Notes: a model not told the origin generated them from the sequence alone. Positions 1-10,689 are shown, numbered from the stretch's first letter. The stretch is 64,000 nt of DNA from Bemisia tabaci (GCF_918797505.1 NC_092802.1:22713883-22777882), one strand, 5' to 3'. Program-made: numbers and translations.

Positions 1-1
1 G

Positions 2-154
2 GCATAAATGGACTGCATTTTGCAATTTGGACCTATGAATTCCGGCCCGGTTTAGAAACAACGCATGTGCCATTAGTTTCCCTATGGACATAAGTGTTTT
101 TTCAGATGAGCCAGAATTTATAGGTCCAAATTGCAAAATGTAGTCCAAATATGC
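2..154. mobile_element. Small foldback MITE
   Basis: Two inverted arms of about 44 bp (2-45 and 111-154) share TTTTGCAATTTGGACCTAT and its complement around a 65-bp centre. The structure is seen directly. I find no second complete copy in the window, so the family is unnamed. Confidence 0.65.
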
Positions 155-337
155 ATCAACTTTTTCTAAAATCAACATTTCAACGGTGGAAAAAGTTCAT
201 ATGCCGTTTCTACAAAGAATGGCTAGATTAAAAACGTTATCTTTTGATTTTTATTATTTCCGCTTCTCCAGTAAAAATTACGAGTGCTCGTTAATTGACT
301 TTATGTATAATTTCATTTAAAAGGCGACATTTGAATG

Positions 338-592
338 CTACCCTGCTGAGGAAAAACGCCGCAAGAGCATTTGAATGTTGCAAAGTTGCCCCTTGGAAAA
401 TATTTATTTCCGAAGCACGTTATGAATATTAATCCTTGAAATTTACAGACTTTTCAGATCAAATTACGAAGAAAATTATATAAAACATTGTTAGAAAAGT
501 ATTTATATATACTTGCTCGAGCAACCATGATTTGTCGAAGAAGATTTGGCAACGTCTGAGGGCTCATACGGTGTTCCTCCTTAGCACGGCAG
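338..592. mobile_element. Family A MITE with 4-bp target duplication
   Basis: The terminal inverted repeats match CTGCCGTGCTAAGG (left end CTACCCTGCTGAGG). The subterminal sequence shared by the family is GCCGTATGAGC near one end and TTGGCAAC near the other. The element is flanked by AATG on both sides (334-337 and 593-596). It has no coding capacity. Confidence 0.85.
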
Positions 593-700
593 AATGGTCA
601 TGCGGCATTTTTCCCTTTCACGGCGCAATTTTCTCGCGTCGTGGCAAACGGGGTTGAATTCCCAGGGGATGATAATACCCATGCAGAGCAGCGGGTAAGC

Positions 701-935
701 GCACAGTGGATCCGGTCAGTTAGAGAGGCCGGACATGAAATTTTTGACTAAAACTGCAAATTTAGATGTTTATTTCGTCACATTTTAAATTTCAACGGGT
801 GCTTTTGACAGAAAATTCCACAAGGAAACCAATAAAACCACTTTTAGAACCTCAAAGTTTCGTATGAACGGAGTTATAAGCTTTTAAATTTTCCAAATGT
901 TGTCCGACCTCTCCCATCGAATCGATCCACTGTGA
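701..935. mobile_element. Family B MITE
   Basis: Inverted ends of GCACAGTGGATCGAGTCA type (here with GATCCGGTCAG variation) are followed by GAGAGGCCGGACATGAAATT. The interior is AT-rich and non-coding. Length and ends match the copies at 10847, 22760, 22998 and 53775. Confidence 0.82.
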
Positions 936-1170
936 GACGGGACAAGGGAGAGCGAGGGGAGGAATGGGGGGATGCCGGGGGCTATCGGGGGGTAGTTGGG
1001 GGTGGCGGAGGGCATCTGCGCGTAGCGGAGGGTGAACACGCTCGCGCTGACTCCGAGAGAGCTCATTGCGAGGAGAGCGGACTTGGTGCCCGGACGGGCG
1101 GACACAAAGGGAAATATCCGTGCCCTAATTGGGTATCATTAAGCGGACAGGAATCAAATTCACGGGAGAC
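936..1170. other. GC-rich spacer
   Basis: G-rich sequence between a family B and a family F element. Short overlapping open frames on both strands carry no recognisable domain. Confidence 0.4.
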
Positions 1171-1177
1171 GAGGGCT

Positions 1178-1332
1178 GCGTGAATTGCGATATATCGATT
1201 GTTATGCCATTTAAACCTACGGTAAAGAATCGATTATTAAGGTGTTCGCTGCGAACACCCTGTTTATCGATCCTTTTCCATAGGTTTAAATGGCATGACA
1301 ATCGATGTACCGCAAAGCACGCCACGCCACTG
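1178..1332. mobile_element. Family F hAT-like MITE
   Basis: Arms containing ATATCGATTGT and TTTAAACCTACGG pair with CCATAGGTTTAAATGG and end in CGCCACTG. GAGGGCT occurs at both flanks (1171-1177 and 1333-1339), as expected for an hAT-type 8-bp duplication. The outermost bases of the left end are missing. Confidence 0.78.
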
Positions 1333-1772
1333 GAGGGCTCTCCATTGTGGCGGTTAGTCGGTCGGCAGAATTTTCCGCGGGAGTCAATGTTAATCAATGT
1401 TATCATTGTTATCGCCACGAGGGCGTCGGGTGCAAGGCTGACACTTTCATTAGCGGGCAGCTTCGCGTTTGTCTCCCTTTTGTTGCTTCGTCTCTGATTA
1501 GTGATTCGACACCGTTGAGAATGCGGGAGCGGTTCTAGCTAGAGTCATTTCATTCTGAGGGTGAAGACAATGCGGATCCATTTCTGATTGGTTCCTGTGT
1601 TTTAGGCCTACACGGTGTCACAAACGGGATTAAAAATTACGTTTTCACCAATTGCAAAGATGGTAGTAGAATGGAACGGGGAATTGGGGGTGCGGCAAGG
1701 AACGAATGGGATGAGAGAGGGGACGGAGACAGGAATTCGGGAATTGGTTGACCAAGGACTACAAATAACGTT
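1333..1772. other. Unassigned sequence
   Basis: No repeat family, RNA gene or recognisable reading frame is visible apart from the F target duplication at its left edge. Confidence 0.4.
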
Positions 1773-2256
1773 GCCGGCCAGGTTGGCCTAGTGGTCTGCG
1801 TGTCTGACTCTGGGTCAATAGGTCCCGGGATCGAATCCCGGTGGTGGCGTCTAATTTTCACGGAATTGACGAGTAGATCTGCTGAAACAGATTCTCCTCG
1901 CACTGGAAAAAAAACACATTGGATCTATCTAGAGTCCAGACTCTTAAAAACATTGACAAGAAAAAGGACTCTTGATTCAATCAGATATAAGCTTAAATCA
2001 AAAGGAAATCCGCTCAAATTAAGAGGCTTGGTTCTTGATTTAAGCTTAAATCTGATTGAATCAAGAGTATTTTTTCTTGTCGATGTTTTTAAGAGTCTGG
2101 ACTCTAGATCCAATGTGTTTTTTTTTCCAGTGCAGCCCTAATCCCTAAAAATTGGAAAAGTCTGGAGCATGGAGATTCCACGATGTCTACGGACAGTAAA
2201 TATAGTCTAAAGCTGAAGGTGCTTGACACGAAGCCATTAAACCAGCAGAAAAAAAA
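1773..2256 (+). mobile_element. tRNA-derived SINE split by a family C MITE
   Basis: The head carries an A box TGGCCTAGTGG (1784-1794) and a B box GGATCGAATCC (1828-1838), one or two bases from consensus, so it descends from a Pol III tRNA promoter. The body resumes after the MITE at 1900-2133 with CCCTAATCCC and ends in a short A run (2249-2256). The intact relative at 50556 shows the body without the MITE. It is unlikely to be a working tRNA gene because no paired 3' acceptor stem is present. Confidence 0.8.
1900..2133. mobile_element. Family C foldback MITE nested in SINE
   Basis: Ends are GCACTGGAAAAAAAACAC and its complement. Long arms contain TTGGATCTAGAGTCC-type sequence and a TCTTGATTCAATCAGAT block that pairs with itself in reverse. 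The two halves are nearly perfect inverted copies, so the element would fold into one long hairpin. It interrupts the SINE body. Confidence 0.85.
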
Positions 2257-2312
2257 GCTTTTAAAGTTTCCAAATTATGTCCAACCGCTCCTATTGACTC
2301 GATCTACTGTAC
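2257..2312. mobile_element. Family B end fragment
   Basis: Carries the B subterminal motif GTTTCCAAATTATGTCC and the terminal TTGACTCGATCTACTGT. The other end is absent. Confidence 0.65.
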
Positions 2313-4393
2313 CGCGCTGGAGCTGTAACGAGTAGCGGTTAATAGCTTACCAAGAAAATATCTGGTCTTGGATCCCTCGTTTCTATCAGCAATATTTAAA
2401 TGGTAGACATTTTGAGCAGAATGAACAACTTGCTGAAAAGTGTTAAAAGAAGAGAAGAAATGTTGGCACTGTGCGTTGGGATGATAGGTTGGTGATATTC
2501 CGTCAAAACTAAGGTAACGCAAAATTAGCGTCTTAACCTACATTAGCTAATTACTTCGGAATACTTGACTGCCTCAACCCGTCGGAAATGTTGACAGAAG
2601 CGTCTTAAAACTTGACAGTTCTGTCGGCAACCGTATTTTTTATGTGGTCGGTGTGTCATGTCTCTTGCCGAGAGAGCTACGTGCAAAATATCAAGCCAAA
2701 TAAAACTAAACTAACGGATGTTGAAGCTTTATGAGCACAAATCACACGTTTACTCTCTATTACAGAGTTGTTGGTTTAGTTGGATGGAACAAGAATCACG
2801 AAAAAAGGCATCATAATATTTCTTCCTTCAAATTTTTTAAAAATTGTCCAAATCTTTTCAAGAATTTTTACTGAAATTTTACTGAGAATGGAAAATGATG
2901 GTCGCTCTAAAATTAAACCATGTTTTAAAAAAAAAAAAGCAAAAATATGCACTTGTTTGCATTTTACACTCCGTTTAAGAAAATAATAAATGCACAACGA
3001 TTTCCGACGGTGAGGTTTTTTAATCGCATGTTCAGATAAATCTTTTGATTGTTCAAATATTTTCCAGTGACTGCAATATCAGAGTATAACTTAGATATTT
3101 TCTAACAAGAAACTTGAGGTGAAAAATATTATTGTTCTATATTTTTGAGTCTTGTTTTAGCGCTATTATCGTTTCTTCCACTCACTCCTTGTAATGAGGC
3201 ATATTTGTGCGAGAGAGAACTATGCAAAAACGAATAAAAACGAAATGCGCAATGGAGTAATCCTACTTATACATATTTTTTTTCTACTTCACAGAGCTAG
3301 CATGGTTCATTTTAGCATAATTGCGTTTGATGGTGCCTTACATTCAAAGAGTTATCCAGAAAATATCATGGCAGAATATTAGGTACAATTATGAACGTGC
3401 GAAAGATGGGAGTGGAATTGAGACATATGTTATTTTTGGGTAGTGCGATTAGCACACGTCATTAAAAAAGAAATTGGTGCGGGTACAAAACTATGAAATT
3501 TTCAGTTCTGTCGTTGTACTTTTTCCTCATTTCTATACGGAAGTTTGGCATAATGGAGTGTGACTTTTGAATATGTTTGTGCTTTTTCATTCCAATAAAA
3601 ATTGCAGCTGTCTTCAAAAATTTTAGCAATGCTGCAGAGAAAAAGGAGGAGAAAATCTATAGCATTTTACTCACGCGTGGACTCTAATAAAATCCCAGTT
3701 TATCGAAATATTTGTCACGACTGGAGAGTCAAAATTAAGTCGATCACATGCGATGCGCACGTCTAGGACAGAAAGACGGAGCACTCGTATCGTATCTACA
3801 AGTGTAAATCTAAAAATAGTGTATTTTCTTCGGGGAATACACTAAAAAGTGAAACAACCTAAACGTTCTTCACTTCCTGGCAATGTGTAATAGAAAGTGA
3901 GAATCAATGAGAATCATATGCGGTAGACGGTTATTTGATTTTGAATGATCCCGCGATTACAGTTTATGTATGTTCTGAGCTCACTTAGAATACTAGAGGA
4001 GAGCATATAAATAAAATTAAAGTGCCGATATTTCATGTATTGCACCAGATTCAGCTTTACATTACGCAGAAATTGCGGTTAAAGGTGAAAGCATTAGGTA
4101 TTGACTCCATGCAATGGTCATAATCGAAGCTCGTTTAGAGGCTCACGAAACGGTCTCCTAAATTGCTTTGGTGGAAGTACTACCCTTCTACAAAAATCCC
4201 TTTTTTGCAAAGAATTGTACTCGCAACTTGATCGAAAATACCTGAGAATTTTTGTTTAACCTTTCGTCAAAAATATGCGTTTCGTCGCGATAAAATTGGC
4301 AAAATTTGATTGCTCACACGACGTTTTTCCTAGGCGAGGCTAGTTTGTATTAAATAAGATATCTAGGAATACGGTCCTAAAGGAACTTTAGAA
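2313..4393. other. Unassigned AT-rich sequence in Shal intron 2
   Basis: No domain-bearing open frame, tRNA or known repeat end is visible. Open frames are at most about 79 codons and AT-driven. A reading on the minus strand for later Shal C-terminal exons found none here. Confidence 0.45.
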
Positions 4394-4730
4394 CTATGTA
4401 TGTATGTATGTATGTATGTATGTGCCGCTTTTATAGCGCTCTTTGGCGCTCTGCGGCCCCTAGCCGCCAAAGTCCCCTATCCTCCCAAAGCCCTTCAGGG
4501 AGTTGGCAAACCCTCATTTCTTCTAAAATCCCCTGTCGCCACACTTTCACTGGGCGTCCCCTTCGTCTCCTCCCAGGAGGAACCCAATCAAGCAACTTCT
4601 TTGGCAGCCTTTCGTCCGTCATTCTATTGACATGACCATACCAGACAAGCTGTCTGGTCATGACGTCGAATATGATGTCATTTTCGACTCCCATGATCTG
4701 ACGCACTCTTTCATTGCGGCACCGTATCTC
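4394..4730 (-). mobile_element. 3' end of a non-LTR retrotransposon (LINE) ORF
   Basis: The minus-strand frame reads EIRCRNERVRQIMGVENDI at its start (the IRCRNERVRQIMG block), then RQLVWYGHVNRM, LPKKLLDWVPPGRRRRGRP and a CQLPEGLWEDRGLWRLGAA tail before a stop. The W.GH..RM...R.PK plus GRR.RGRP pattern is typical of the C-terminal tail after the reverse transcriptase domain in RTE/CR1-like LINEs. The stop is followed by GCGCTATAAAAGCGGC and a (CATA)n tail, seen as TATG repeats at 4396-4423. The frame is closed upstream by a TAG, so only about 100 codons remain: a 5'-truncated dead copy. A second copy with the same tail lies at 42934. Confidence 0.85.
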
Positions 4731-5394
4731 CTAGAAATTCCTGCAGACCTCGAACTATCGAACCGTAAAAAATAGTGGCTTTCCCGCGACCCGGCAACAG
4801 TGCATGTGAGGTGTCCTACCCCTGAAAAAAATTTTAATTGCTCATTAATCGCGGAGCATCGCATTCGTCTCGGCTGAAAATCTCCCGCGGACGCGGCTAT
4901 TAATAGACGCCACTCGAAACACGACCCCATGTTGCCAAATCGCCTGCACAAAGCCCCGATTTCCGGCCGGCGAGCCCGGAAGTCCCACGCCGCGTCCGAC
5001 AGCCCCGCGAGCAGGCGTCAAAACATAAATTCTGCCGTGCCATTCTTCCGTGCCGGGCGAAAACCGCGCAACCGACCGAGGTTCGGTGCGGTGGTTGGGC
5101 GGTTTTGGCCGGCGGGAGGGTTTCGAAATGACGGTTTCCCTGGAAAGCGAACTGATTCGCCGCGATTTCACGGCCCATTTCGCTCTGGTGCACGGGCGGT
5201 TTTGAAGTCCGACCGTTCCACTGACGCGCGGTATTGACACTCGCCGCGGTCGGGTTTATTTTTATCGTTCCGAGAAGAGGTTTCCCGATGATAAAAAGTC
5301 CGCCGCGAGCCTCCCATCGTCAGGGCGGTAATTACCCATTTCTGATTAATCTCCTTTCAGAGGGTTCGCACGGAGGTTTGAGTCGCGTATAATA
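4731..5394. other. GC-rich unassigned block
   Basis: From about 4850 to 5350 the sequence is rich in CpG and G+C, and several overlapping open frames up to 131 codons occur on both strands. None contains a domain I recognise, and frames open on both strands are expected of GC-rich DNA. It could be a regulatory island within Shal intron 2 or an undetected exon; neither can be shown. Confidence 0.35.
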
Positions 5395-5647
5395 CTACCG
5401 TGCTAAGGAAGAGCGCCGTATGAGCCTTCAGGCGTTGCCAAATTTTCTCAGTCAAATTACTAATTTTCAGGAATATTTTTGAATATTTTTCTGCCAATTT
5501 CTCAGATAATTTTGTCTGTAATTCGATCTGAAGTATCTGAAAATTTCAAGGAAAAATATTCATGACTTTTCTCAAAAATGAACATTTTATCGAAGGAAAT
5601 TTGGCAACTCTCGAATGCTCGTACGGCGTTTTTCCTTAGCACGGCAG
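5395..5647. mobile_element. Family A MITE with AATA duplication
   Basis: Ends CTACCGTGCTAAGG and CCTTAGCACGGCAG, flanked by AATA on each side (5391-5394 and 5648-5651). A near-complete copy. Confidence 0.88.
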
Positions 5648-5790
5648 AATAGCCGACTGACGACTTCGTCGAATTGCTTTCAGACTACTTCGATGAGCGG
5701 GGGTTTTGCCGTTTCGTTTTCCGAGAAACGCGATGATGATTCCAACTAAAATGGACGATTAAGAGCAAAAAATGCTCAAGAGACTGTTTG

Positions 5791-5927
5791 TCAACACTGT
5801 ATTTCCTCCATTTAAACCTATGTTAAATAATCGATTCTTGTGGGAGCTTCTGGCCCCTCCAAGAATCGATACATTTCGATGGGTTTAAATGGAGAAAAAC
5901 AATGTCGCCAATCTGCTGGATCCGGCA
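5791..5927. mobile_element. Family F2 MITE, partial
   Basis: Inverted arms CTCCATTTAAACCTATG and GGGTTTAAATGGAG surround a centre reading AATCGATTCTTG. The right end is TGCTGGATCCGG; the left end is degraded. Sister copy at 33918. Confidence 0.68.
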
Positions 5928-6037
5928 ATGGTTCGTGAGGTAAACTTTGCCTTTTTGGACCACAAGAGCTACATTACCCGATCAAACCTAACCTCCAAAT
6001 TTTCGACGTGCCCATACTTTCCCCACAGAGGTACTCC

Positions 6038-6075
6038 AGTCCGACCACTCTGATTGGCTCGATCCACTGTGTGGC
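6038..6075. mobile_element. Family B terminal fragment
   Basis: Only the end CCGACCACTCTGATTGGC plus CGATCCACTGTG is kept. Confidence 0.6.
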
Positions 6076-7109
6076 GCAACGACCAAATCAATTTCAAACG
6101 CAGTAAAATACCACTCGCCAGGTTAGGGAACCCCACTCAATGGAGCTCGCGGTGAAATTTTGGCGCATCTCCACGGCGAGGGGTGTCTCTGCTCGCATCT
6201 CTCGTGACCTTCCTGAACTTTCCCCCGCGCACCGCCCCCTCCCTCACCTCCGCGGGAAAGCTCCCCTCTTCCCCCTTCCCCTCCCTTCTCGCATCACGCG
6301 TTCCCACCTGAGCGGACCCCCTCGCCACGAATTCGGGGGATTTGAATTTTTGTTATTGATTTTCTATTTTGATTTCATCCCCGTGACGTCAGACCCTTGA
6401 ATATTGACGCGGCAAGTTCCGGCGATGAGATGTAGAATCGCACCGTTGCACGCGAAGGTTTCGAGTTATGATAGATTGGTTAAATGGCTACGTCATCATT
6501 GCTAAAAGCTTTTTGACCCCCTGAATTTTTATTTTTTGTCACAGCTCGTTCTACCATTCTACTGAGCCAATTTCTTTGAGTCCGTTCTGTCCAGATTTTG
6601 GAAATATGATCTGGATTTTTTTATATCTATATTACTTGATAGAATGCGGATCCTCCCATTTAAAGAATGTGTTTTTTTTTTGCCTCAGTTTGTTCTTTAG
6701 ATCTACTGGACCAATTCTTATAATTTTAGCGATTATCGAAAAAAGATAGTCCATAGATAAACTTGCAGATCATAGGTTAAAATTTCTGAAACAGCGGCCC
6801 GTGACAATGGTTATATCAAAAACATTTGAGGAAAAACGGGAAACGAGGCTAAAAATTACACGTAAAAACCCGAGACGTTTTGCTCAAAGACGTGTTACTC
6901 CTTCGATTTCTCGAGAATAATACGACTGCATGGTCCTGTTCCTTATAAGTATTTTAACGATCTGTATGTACTAGCATTGGCCTGTGATTTTAAAAAAAGG
7001 ACACGTGCAAACATTTTCACAGGATAAGCATTATTCATCGAAAATTTCAGTATTTTTGCTTCAATACAAAAAGAAATATATTCGGATCGACTAAAATATT
7101 TTAACTTAC
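6076..7109. other. Proximal intron 2 of Shal
   Basis: A pyrimidine-rich patch (about 6180-6320) is followed by AT-rich sequence leading to the exon 2 donor. In transcript orientation this is the first kilobase of intron 2. No gene is seen. Confidence 0.5.
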
Positions 7110-7272
7110 CCTTTGAGCTTTTCTCTTGTCAGCCCGTTGGTTTTGATGATATATTCGACTAAAGTTAGAAACAATAACAGGTACAGGCAGAGCGATAACC
7201 AACACTCCGCTTAACGAACAAACACCACCCACGATTTTACCAGCTATCGTCTCTGGTACCATATCACCATAC
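7110..7272 (-). CDS. Shal: Shal (Kv4) potassium channel, coding exon 2
   Basis: Spliced to exon 1, this exon completes the split glycine of the selectivity filter and adds 54 codons, residues 373-426 counting from the start chosen in exon 1. It begins [16 protein letters not shown], completing the TTLGYGD K+ filter. It then encodes S6 with the PVPV hinge (about 401-404), and ends [19 protein letters not shown], the proximal C-terminus. The upstream boundary is TTTCTCTGCTTTCAG, a good polypyrimidine tract with AG; the downstream boundary is GTAAGT. Exon phase is 2 in and 0 out. The sequence matches the Kv4 family along its whole length with no break. Its codons end mostly in A or T (about a third G/C), unlike exon 1. 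The distal C-terminus is outside the window, so the gene is partial here. Confidence 0.96.
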
Positions 7273-7582
7273 CTGAAAGCAGAGAAAGGAGAAATTCAAT
7301 TGAGAATGAAATGTAATCAAAATTATGCAGGTACATTTATTTGAAAAGCAAAACAAGGCAATTTGAATCGAAAGTAGACCAACAAAGCAAATAAAGATTT
7401 CAAAAATCTTTTCCCAAAACAACCCTTTTTCCGCAGCAAATTTCGAACTATTATTACTCCTTTTCGGTTTAAACATTTTAGGCGCTTGACGTGGCAAATA
7501 TTCGTGAAGACTTTTCCAAGCGATGGCATCAATATTAGTTTCAATAAGCCGTAGTTGTGTTGAAAGGAACTATACAATATTG

Positions 7583-7624
<42 letters not shown>
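7583..7624. repeat. (A)42 homopolymer
   Basis: Uninterrupted A run; on the Shal transcript it is a U run about 310 bases before the exon 2 acceptor. It might be the tail of an unrecognised retroposon. The true length is uncertain in any assembly. Confidence 0.85.
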
Positions 7625-7625
<1 letters not shown>

Positions 7626-7859
7626 AAGAAGCACACAATCCTCGGTTTTAACCCATTGGTAAATCGTTTACTCTGACTACTATAGTCCAATTTTGAGTGT
7701 TTGGTTGCGCATAAACCACGCTACAGCATAGTAAAAGCACAAAATAGTAAAGTAAAAATTCTGTGCTTTGACAACCATTAAAGTTGGCACGGAACCCCCT
7801 TAATATACTTCCGAAACACACAGTATATTTTCCTTCAATACATTTTTTTCCTCTCCCAA
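7625..7859. other. Unassigned AT-rich intron sequence
   Basis: Nothing recognisable between the A run and the following foldback element. Confidence 0.4.
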
Positions 7860-8180
7860 TTTAAATGTCAATAATTCATTCAGCGTGTGCAAACATTTCA
7901 AAATCATGAGTTTATAAACGCATATAACTCTGTGAGTTAGAGCCAAGCAGAGAGCGACGTTTCGCGTAGCGTGCGGCTAGTGTGCAATGCGTGAAGTATC
8001 CCTGCAGTCCATGCGCAATGCTTGAAGTATTCCTGCAGTCTTGTAGGCGCTGATACGCGCTGGCCGCACGTTGCGCGCCGCTCTATGCTTGGCTGTTGTA
8101 TTCAAACTCACGGAGTCAGCGTTTGTCAACTCATGATTTTGAAATTATTATGCACTCTGTATGAATTATTATCATTTAAA
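7860..8180. mobile_element. Family J foldback element
   Basis: Outer arms carry TTTCAAAATCATGAG (left) and CTCATGATTTTGAAA (right). Inner arms hold GTGAAGTATCCCTGCAGTC and CTTGTAGGCGC, the complement of the J module GCGCCTACAAGACTGC. Related copies occur at 15721 and 61625. Confidence 0.7.
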
Positions 8181-8603
8181 ATGATGACAAGAAATCTAAC
8201 TGACTTCCTCTCTTTCCTCACGTGTTCTAAACTCGCGCAACTAATTTCATGTAACAGTTAGTTAGACGGCATAAACAATAATTAGCCTAACCATTTGAAA
8301 TTTTTCCTTTTTTTAAAATAATTAATTTACTTTACAAGAAAACTAAACAATAGTTTACCCTAGAATTTTGTGAGTATATTCATTATACACCAAGGGATTG
8401 CTCACAGGAAGTTTCAAGGCATTATTCTACTTAGTTTTCCTGTTAAAATATGAAACATTGGAGGAAATTTTGCAGCGTGAAATAAGACTAGGCTGATTTT
8501 TTTTTCTTCTTGCGTTACCACAAGTGCCCCGAGGATGTTGTCAAACGCTTATAATTACACGCGGGAAAAAAGTCCAGGTTACTCTCAGAAATTTTCGGGT
8601 CGT
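8181..8603. other. Unassigned AT-rich intron sequence
   Basis: No repeat end or coding frame recognised. Confidence 0.4.
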
Positions 8604-8772
8604 GCATTCAAAAACTTGAGGTCCAGCTGCCGAAATTCGGATCACACATCTGAAGTACTTCCGTAATACGGTTGACTCCATGGAGGTTTCAGCTGAAGTA
8701 CTGAAGTACTTCAAATGTGTTACCTGAACTTCGGTTGCTGGACCTCAATTTTTGGGACGTGTGATTCAAAAA
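8604..8772. repeat. Inverted repeat built of GAAGTACTTC units
   Basis: Arms with GAGGTCCAGC and GCTGGACCTC enclose several copies of the small palindrome GAAGTACTTC and of CCGAAATTCGG/ACTTCGG. A relative with the same unit lies at 23695. Confidence 0.6.
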
Positions 8773-8803
8773 CCTTCAAGATCCATAAGACCTGAACTTC
8801 GGC

Positions 8804-9047
8804 AATGCTAAGTAAAAACGCCACATGAGTATTCAAATTTTGCCAAGTGTCCGCTCAGAAGATATTTAAGTTTAGGGAAAGTTATGAAAATTTTTCCTTG
8901 AAATTTTCAGACGTTTTATATCATATTACGAGCAAAATCCTCCGAAAAATTAGAAGTGAGACCGTCACAAATTTGCCTGAAAATTTGTAATTTGTCGGAG
9001 GGAATTTTGCAACCCTTGATGGCTCACACGGCGTTCTTCCTTAGCAC
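8804..9047. mobile_element. Family A MITE, diverged ends
   Basis: The left end AATGCTAAGTAAAAACGCC and right end CGTTCTTCCTTAGCAC are recognisable. No clean target duplication remains. Confidence 0.72.
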
Positions 9048-9658
9048 TCGTCCGATGCACGAAGTTATCCTCTCCATGCAGCTCCGATTCATATTCAACG
9101 ATCAGCCCCAAGCAATCGTGACACCATCAAACTCGGGTGTTCTGGCTGAGAACCAGACCAATGCCCTCCAGATCACGGAACCAGGCGCTACAACCACCAC
9201 ACCACGGGAGTCATTCAATCACCCATCCGAATTAATCCAATTTATCCGTGAAAAGTAGGAGATTTGAGCCAAGTTGCTCACGAAACACTATCAATAATTG
9301 GGTCAACTTTGCGTTAGACAAAGGCCTCCCCGCCCCTCCTCCGGGGGGCGGGAGGTGCGTGAGATGCGACGATGGGAGGGGTTGCAAGGCACGCAGGCAA
9401 AGGCTGAGAACTCGTCGCTTAATTGGATTGCCTCCCCGTGGGAGAGGGAGGTGAGAGGGAGGAAAAAACCTAGCAGCGAGTAGGTTCGGCGGAATTGTTT
9501 TGATTCAATTAATACTCAGAGGGCAATAATTTCCAACGCATGCCGTGTCGGTAAATATTATGATAGCCCGCTTTCGATGCAACGTTCTGTTGCCACTTAT
9601 CGCCGTTGAACGTAACTAGTCAACCACGTTTCAACGTTGCAAAATTACCCGACATAAA
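9048..9658. other. Unassigned sequence with a short open frame
   Basis: A plus-strand frame (to 9258) of mixed composition continues out of the family A element and shows no known domain. 9310-9480 is GC-rich. Not called as a gene. Confidence 0.35.
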
Positions 9659-9904
9659 TGGACCGCGTTAAGCAGAAAGGAAACAAACCGCATCAGCTAT
9701 CGCCAAATTTTATCGGGCAATTTAATTTTTCACATGAGAACAGTTGTGAGGATTTTTGTGAATATTTCAGTGAATTTTCTGCCGAGTGCAAATCAAATTC
9801 CTTAAAATTTTCAAAGGAATCCGCACAAACGTTATCTTGTAGAAAATTAAACTTCCCAGTTTTTGACAATAGCTGATGTGGTCAATGTGGCCTGGTTCCT
9901 TTCC
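9659..9904. mobile_element. Family G MITE
   Basis: The left end GGACCGCGTTAAGCAGAAAG is followed by CATCAGCTATCGCC. The right end has TAGCTGATGTGG and GGTTCCTTTCC. The interior includes the paired motif around GTTGTGAGGATTTTTGTG. Confidence 0.78.
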
Positions 9905-9908
9905 TTTG

Positions 9909-10125
9909 AGCCGCGTTTAGCAGAAAGGAACGGAGCCACATCAGCTGAATTTAACTGCGCAATTTAATTGTTCGCGAGAAAACGTTGGTGCGGATCCCTC
10001 TGAAAATGTTAAGAAATTTGCCACATACTATACAGAAAATTCCCTGAAATTTGCACAAAATTCCGCACAACTGTTCTCATGTAAAAAATAAATCACCCAA
10101 TTAAATTTGGCAATATCCTGCTTTG
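9909..10125. mobile_element. Family G MITE, abutting copy
   Basis: Starts CCGCGTTTAGCAGAAAGG and continues with CCACATCAGCTGAATTTAAC. The right end decays after CCCAATTAAATTTGGCAATA. It directly abuts the previous copy in the same orientation. Confidence 0.68.
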
Positions 10126-10529
10126 TTGTGTGACTAAATTATTGTTTTGTGTTAATATTGTCACTCAGTGTCTACTGTTTTCTACGTTTGCATGTGTAAC
10201 TTGTACTATACCTTCCCTGCAGACTGTACGAATTATAAAAAAAAAAATAAAAATATACAGTCTCGCACTGTCCAATGTGCATATTCTTACAACAAGACTT
10301 TAAGACATTACCAACTGAAAATTTTACTAATCATTCCTCTAATAACACGTAGAGATCAGCCAAATTTTGGACAGTAATGGCACCGACATATTCTCGCAAA
10401 TATTGAATTTTCGAGTCAATTTTGCAACCCTGGTATAGAGTTACGTCTGGGGGACGATGTTATGTCAACGCAGGTTTTGCACATGGGACGGGGGATGCTT
10501 GATACTCCATCGACGAAGGACGGAGATAG
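10126..10529. other. Unassigned sequence
   Basis: AT-rich, no recognisable element or frame. Confidence 0.4.
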
Positions 10530-10689
10530 ATGATAGGTGAATGATAGATTATCGACGTTTCCTCATTTGAAACGATGGTAAAGAATCGATTATTTAGCTG
10601 TTCGATGCAAACACCCTGTATGTCGATCATTTTCCATAGGTTTAAATGACCGATCAATCGATATATCGCAAAGCACCCCACGCCACTGG
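10530..10689. mobile_element. Family F hAT-like MITE
   Basis: Arms GGTAAAGAATCGATTA and CCATAGGTTTAAATG flank a central AGCTGTTCGATGC. The right end is CGCAAAGCACCCCACGCCAC followed by TG. The left terminus is degraded. Confidence 0.72.

Noticed and set aside
4396..4423. TATG repeat as an independent microsatellite or telomere-like array
   Set aside because: It directly follows the stop codon and 3' UTR of the LINE fragment, and the second LINE copy has the same tail.
4845..5240. 131-codon minus frame with overlapping frames on both strands
   Set aside because: GC-rich block, no recognisable domain, and equally long frames on the opposite strand.
1..7109. Next Shal exon (distal C-terminus)
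   Set aside because: I read the minus strand for sequence resembling the Kv4 C-terminal region and found none; it must lie beyond the left edge.
8956..9258. 100-codon plus-strand frame
   Set aside because: Its first third is family A MITE sequence; the rest has no known domain and no splice context.
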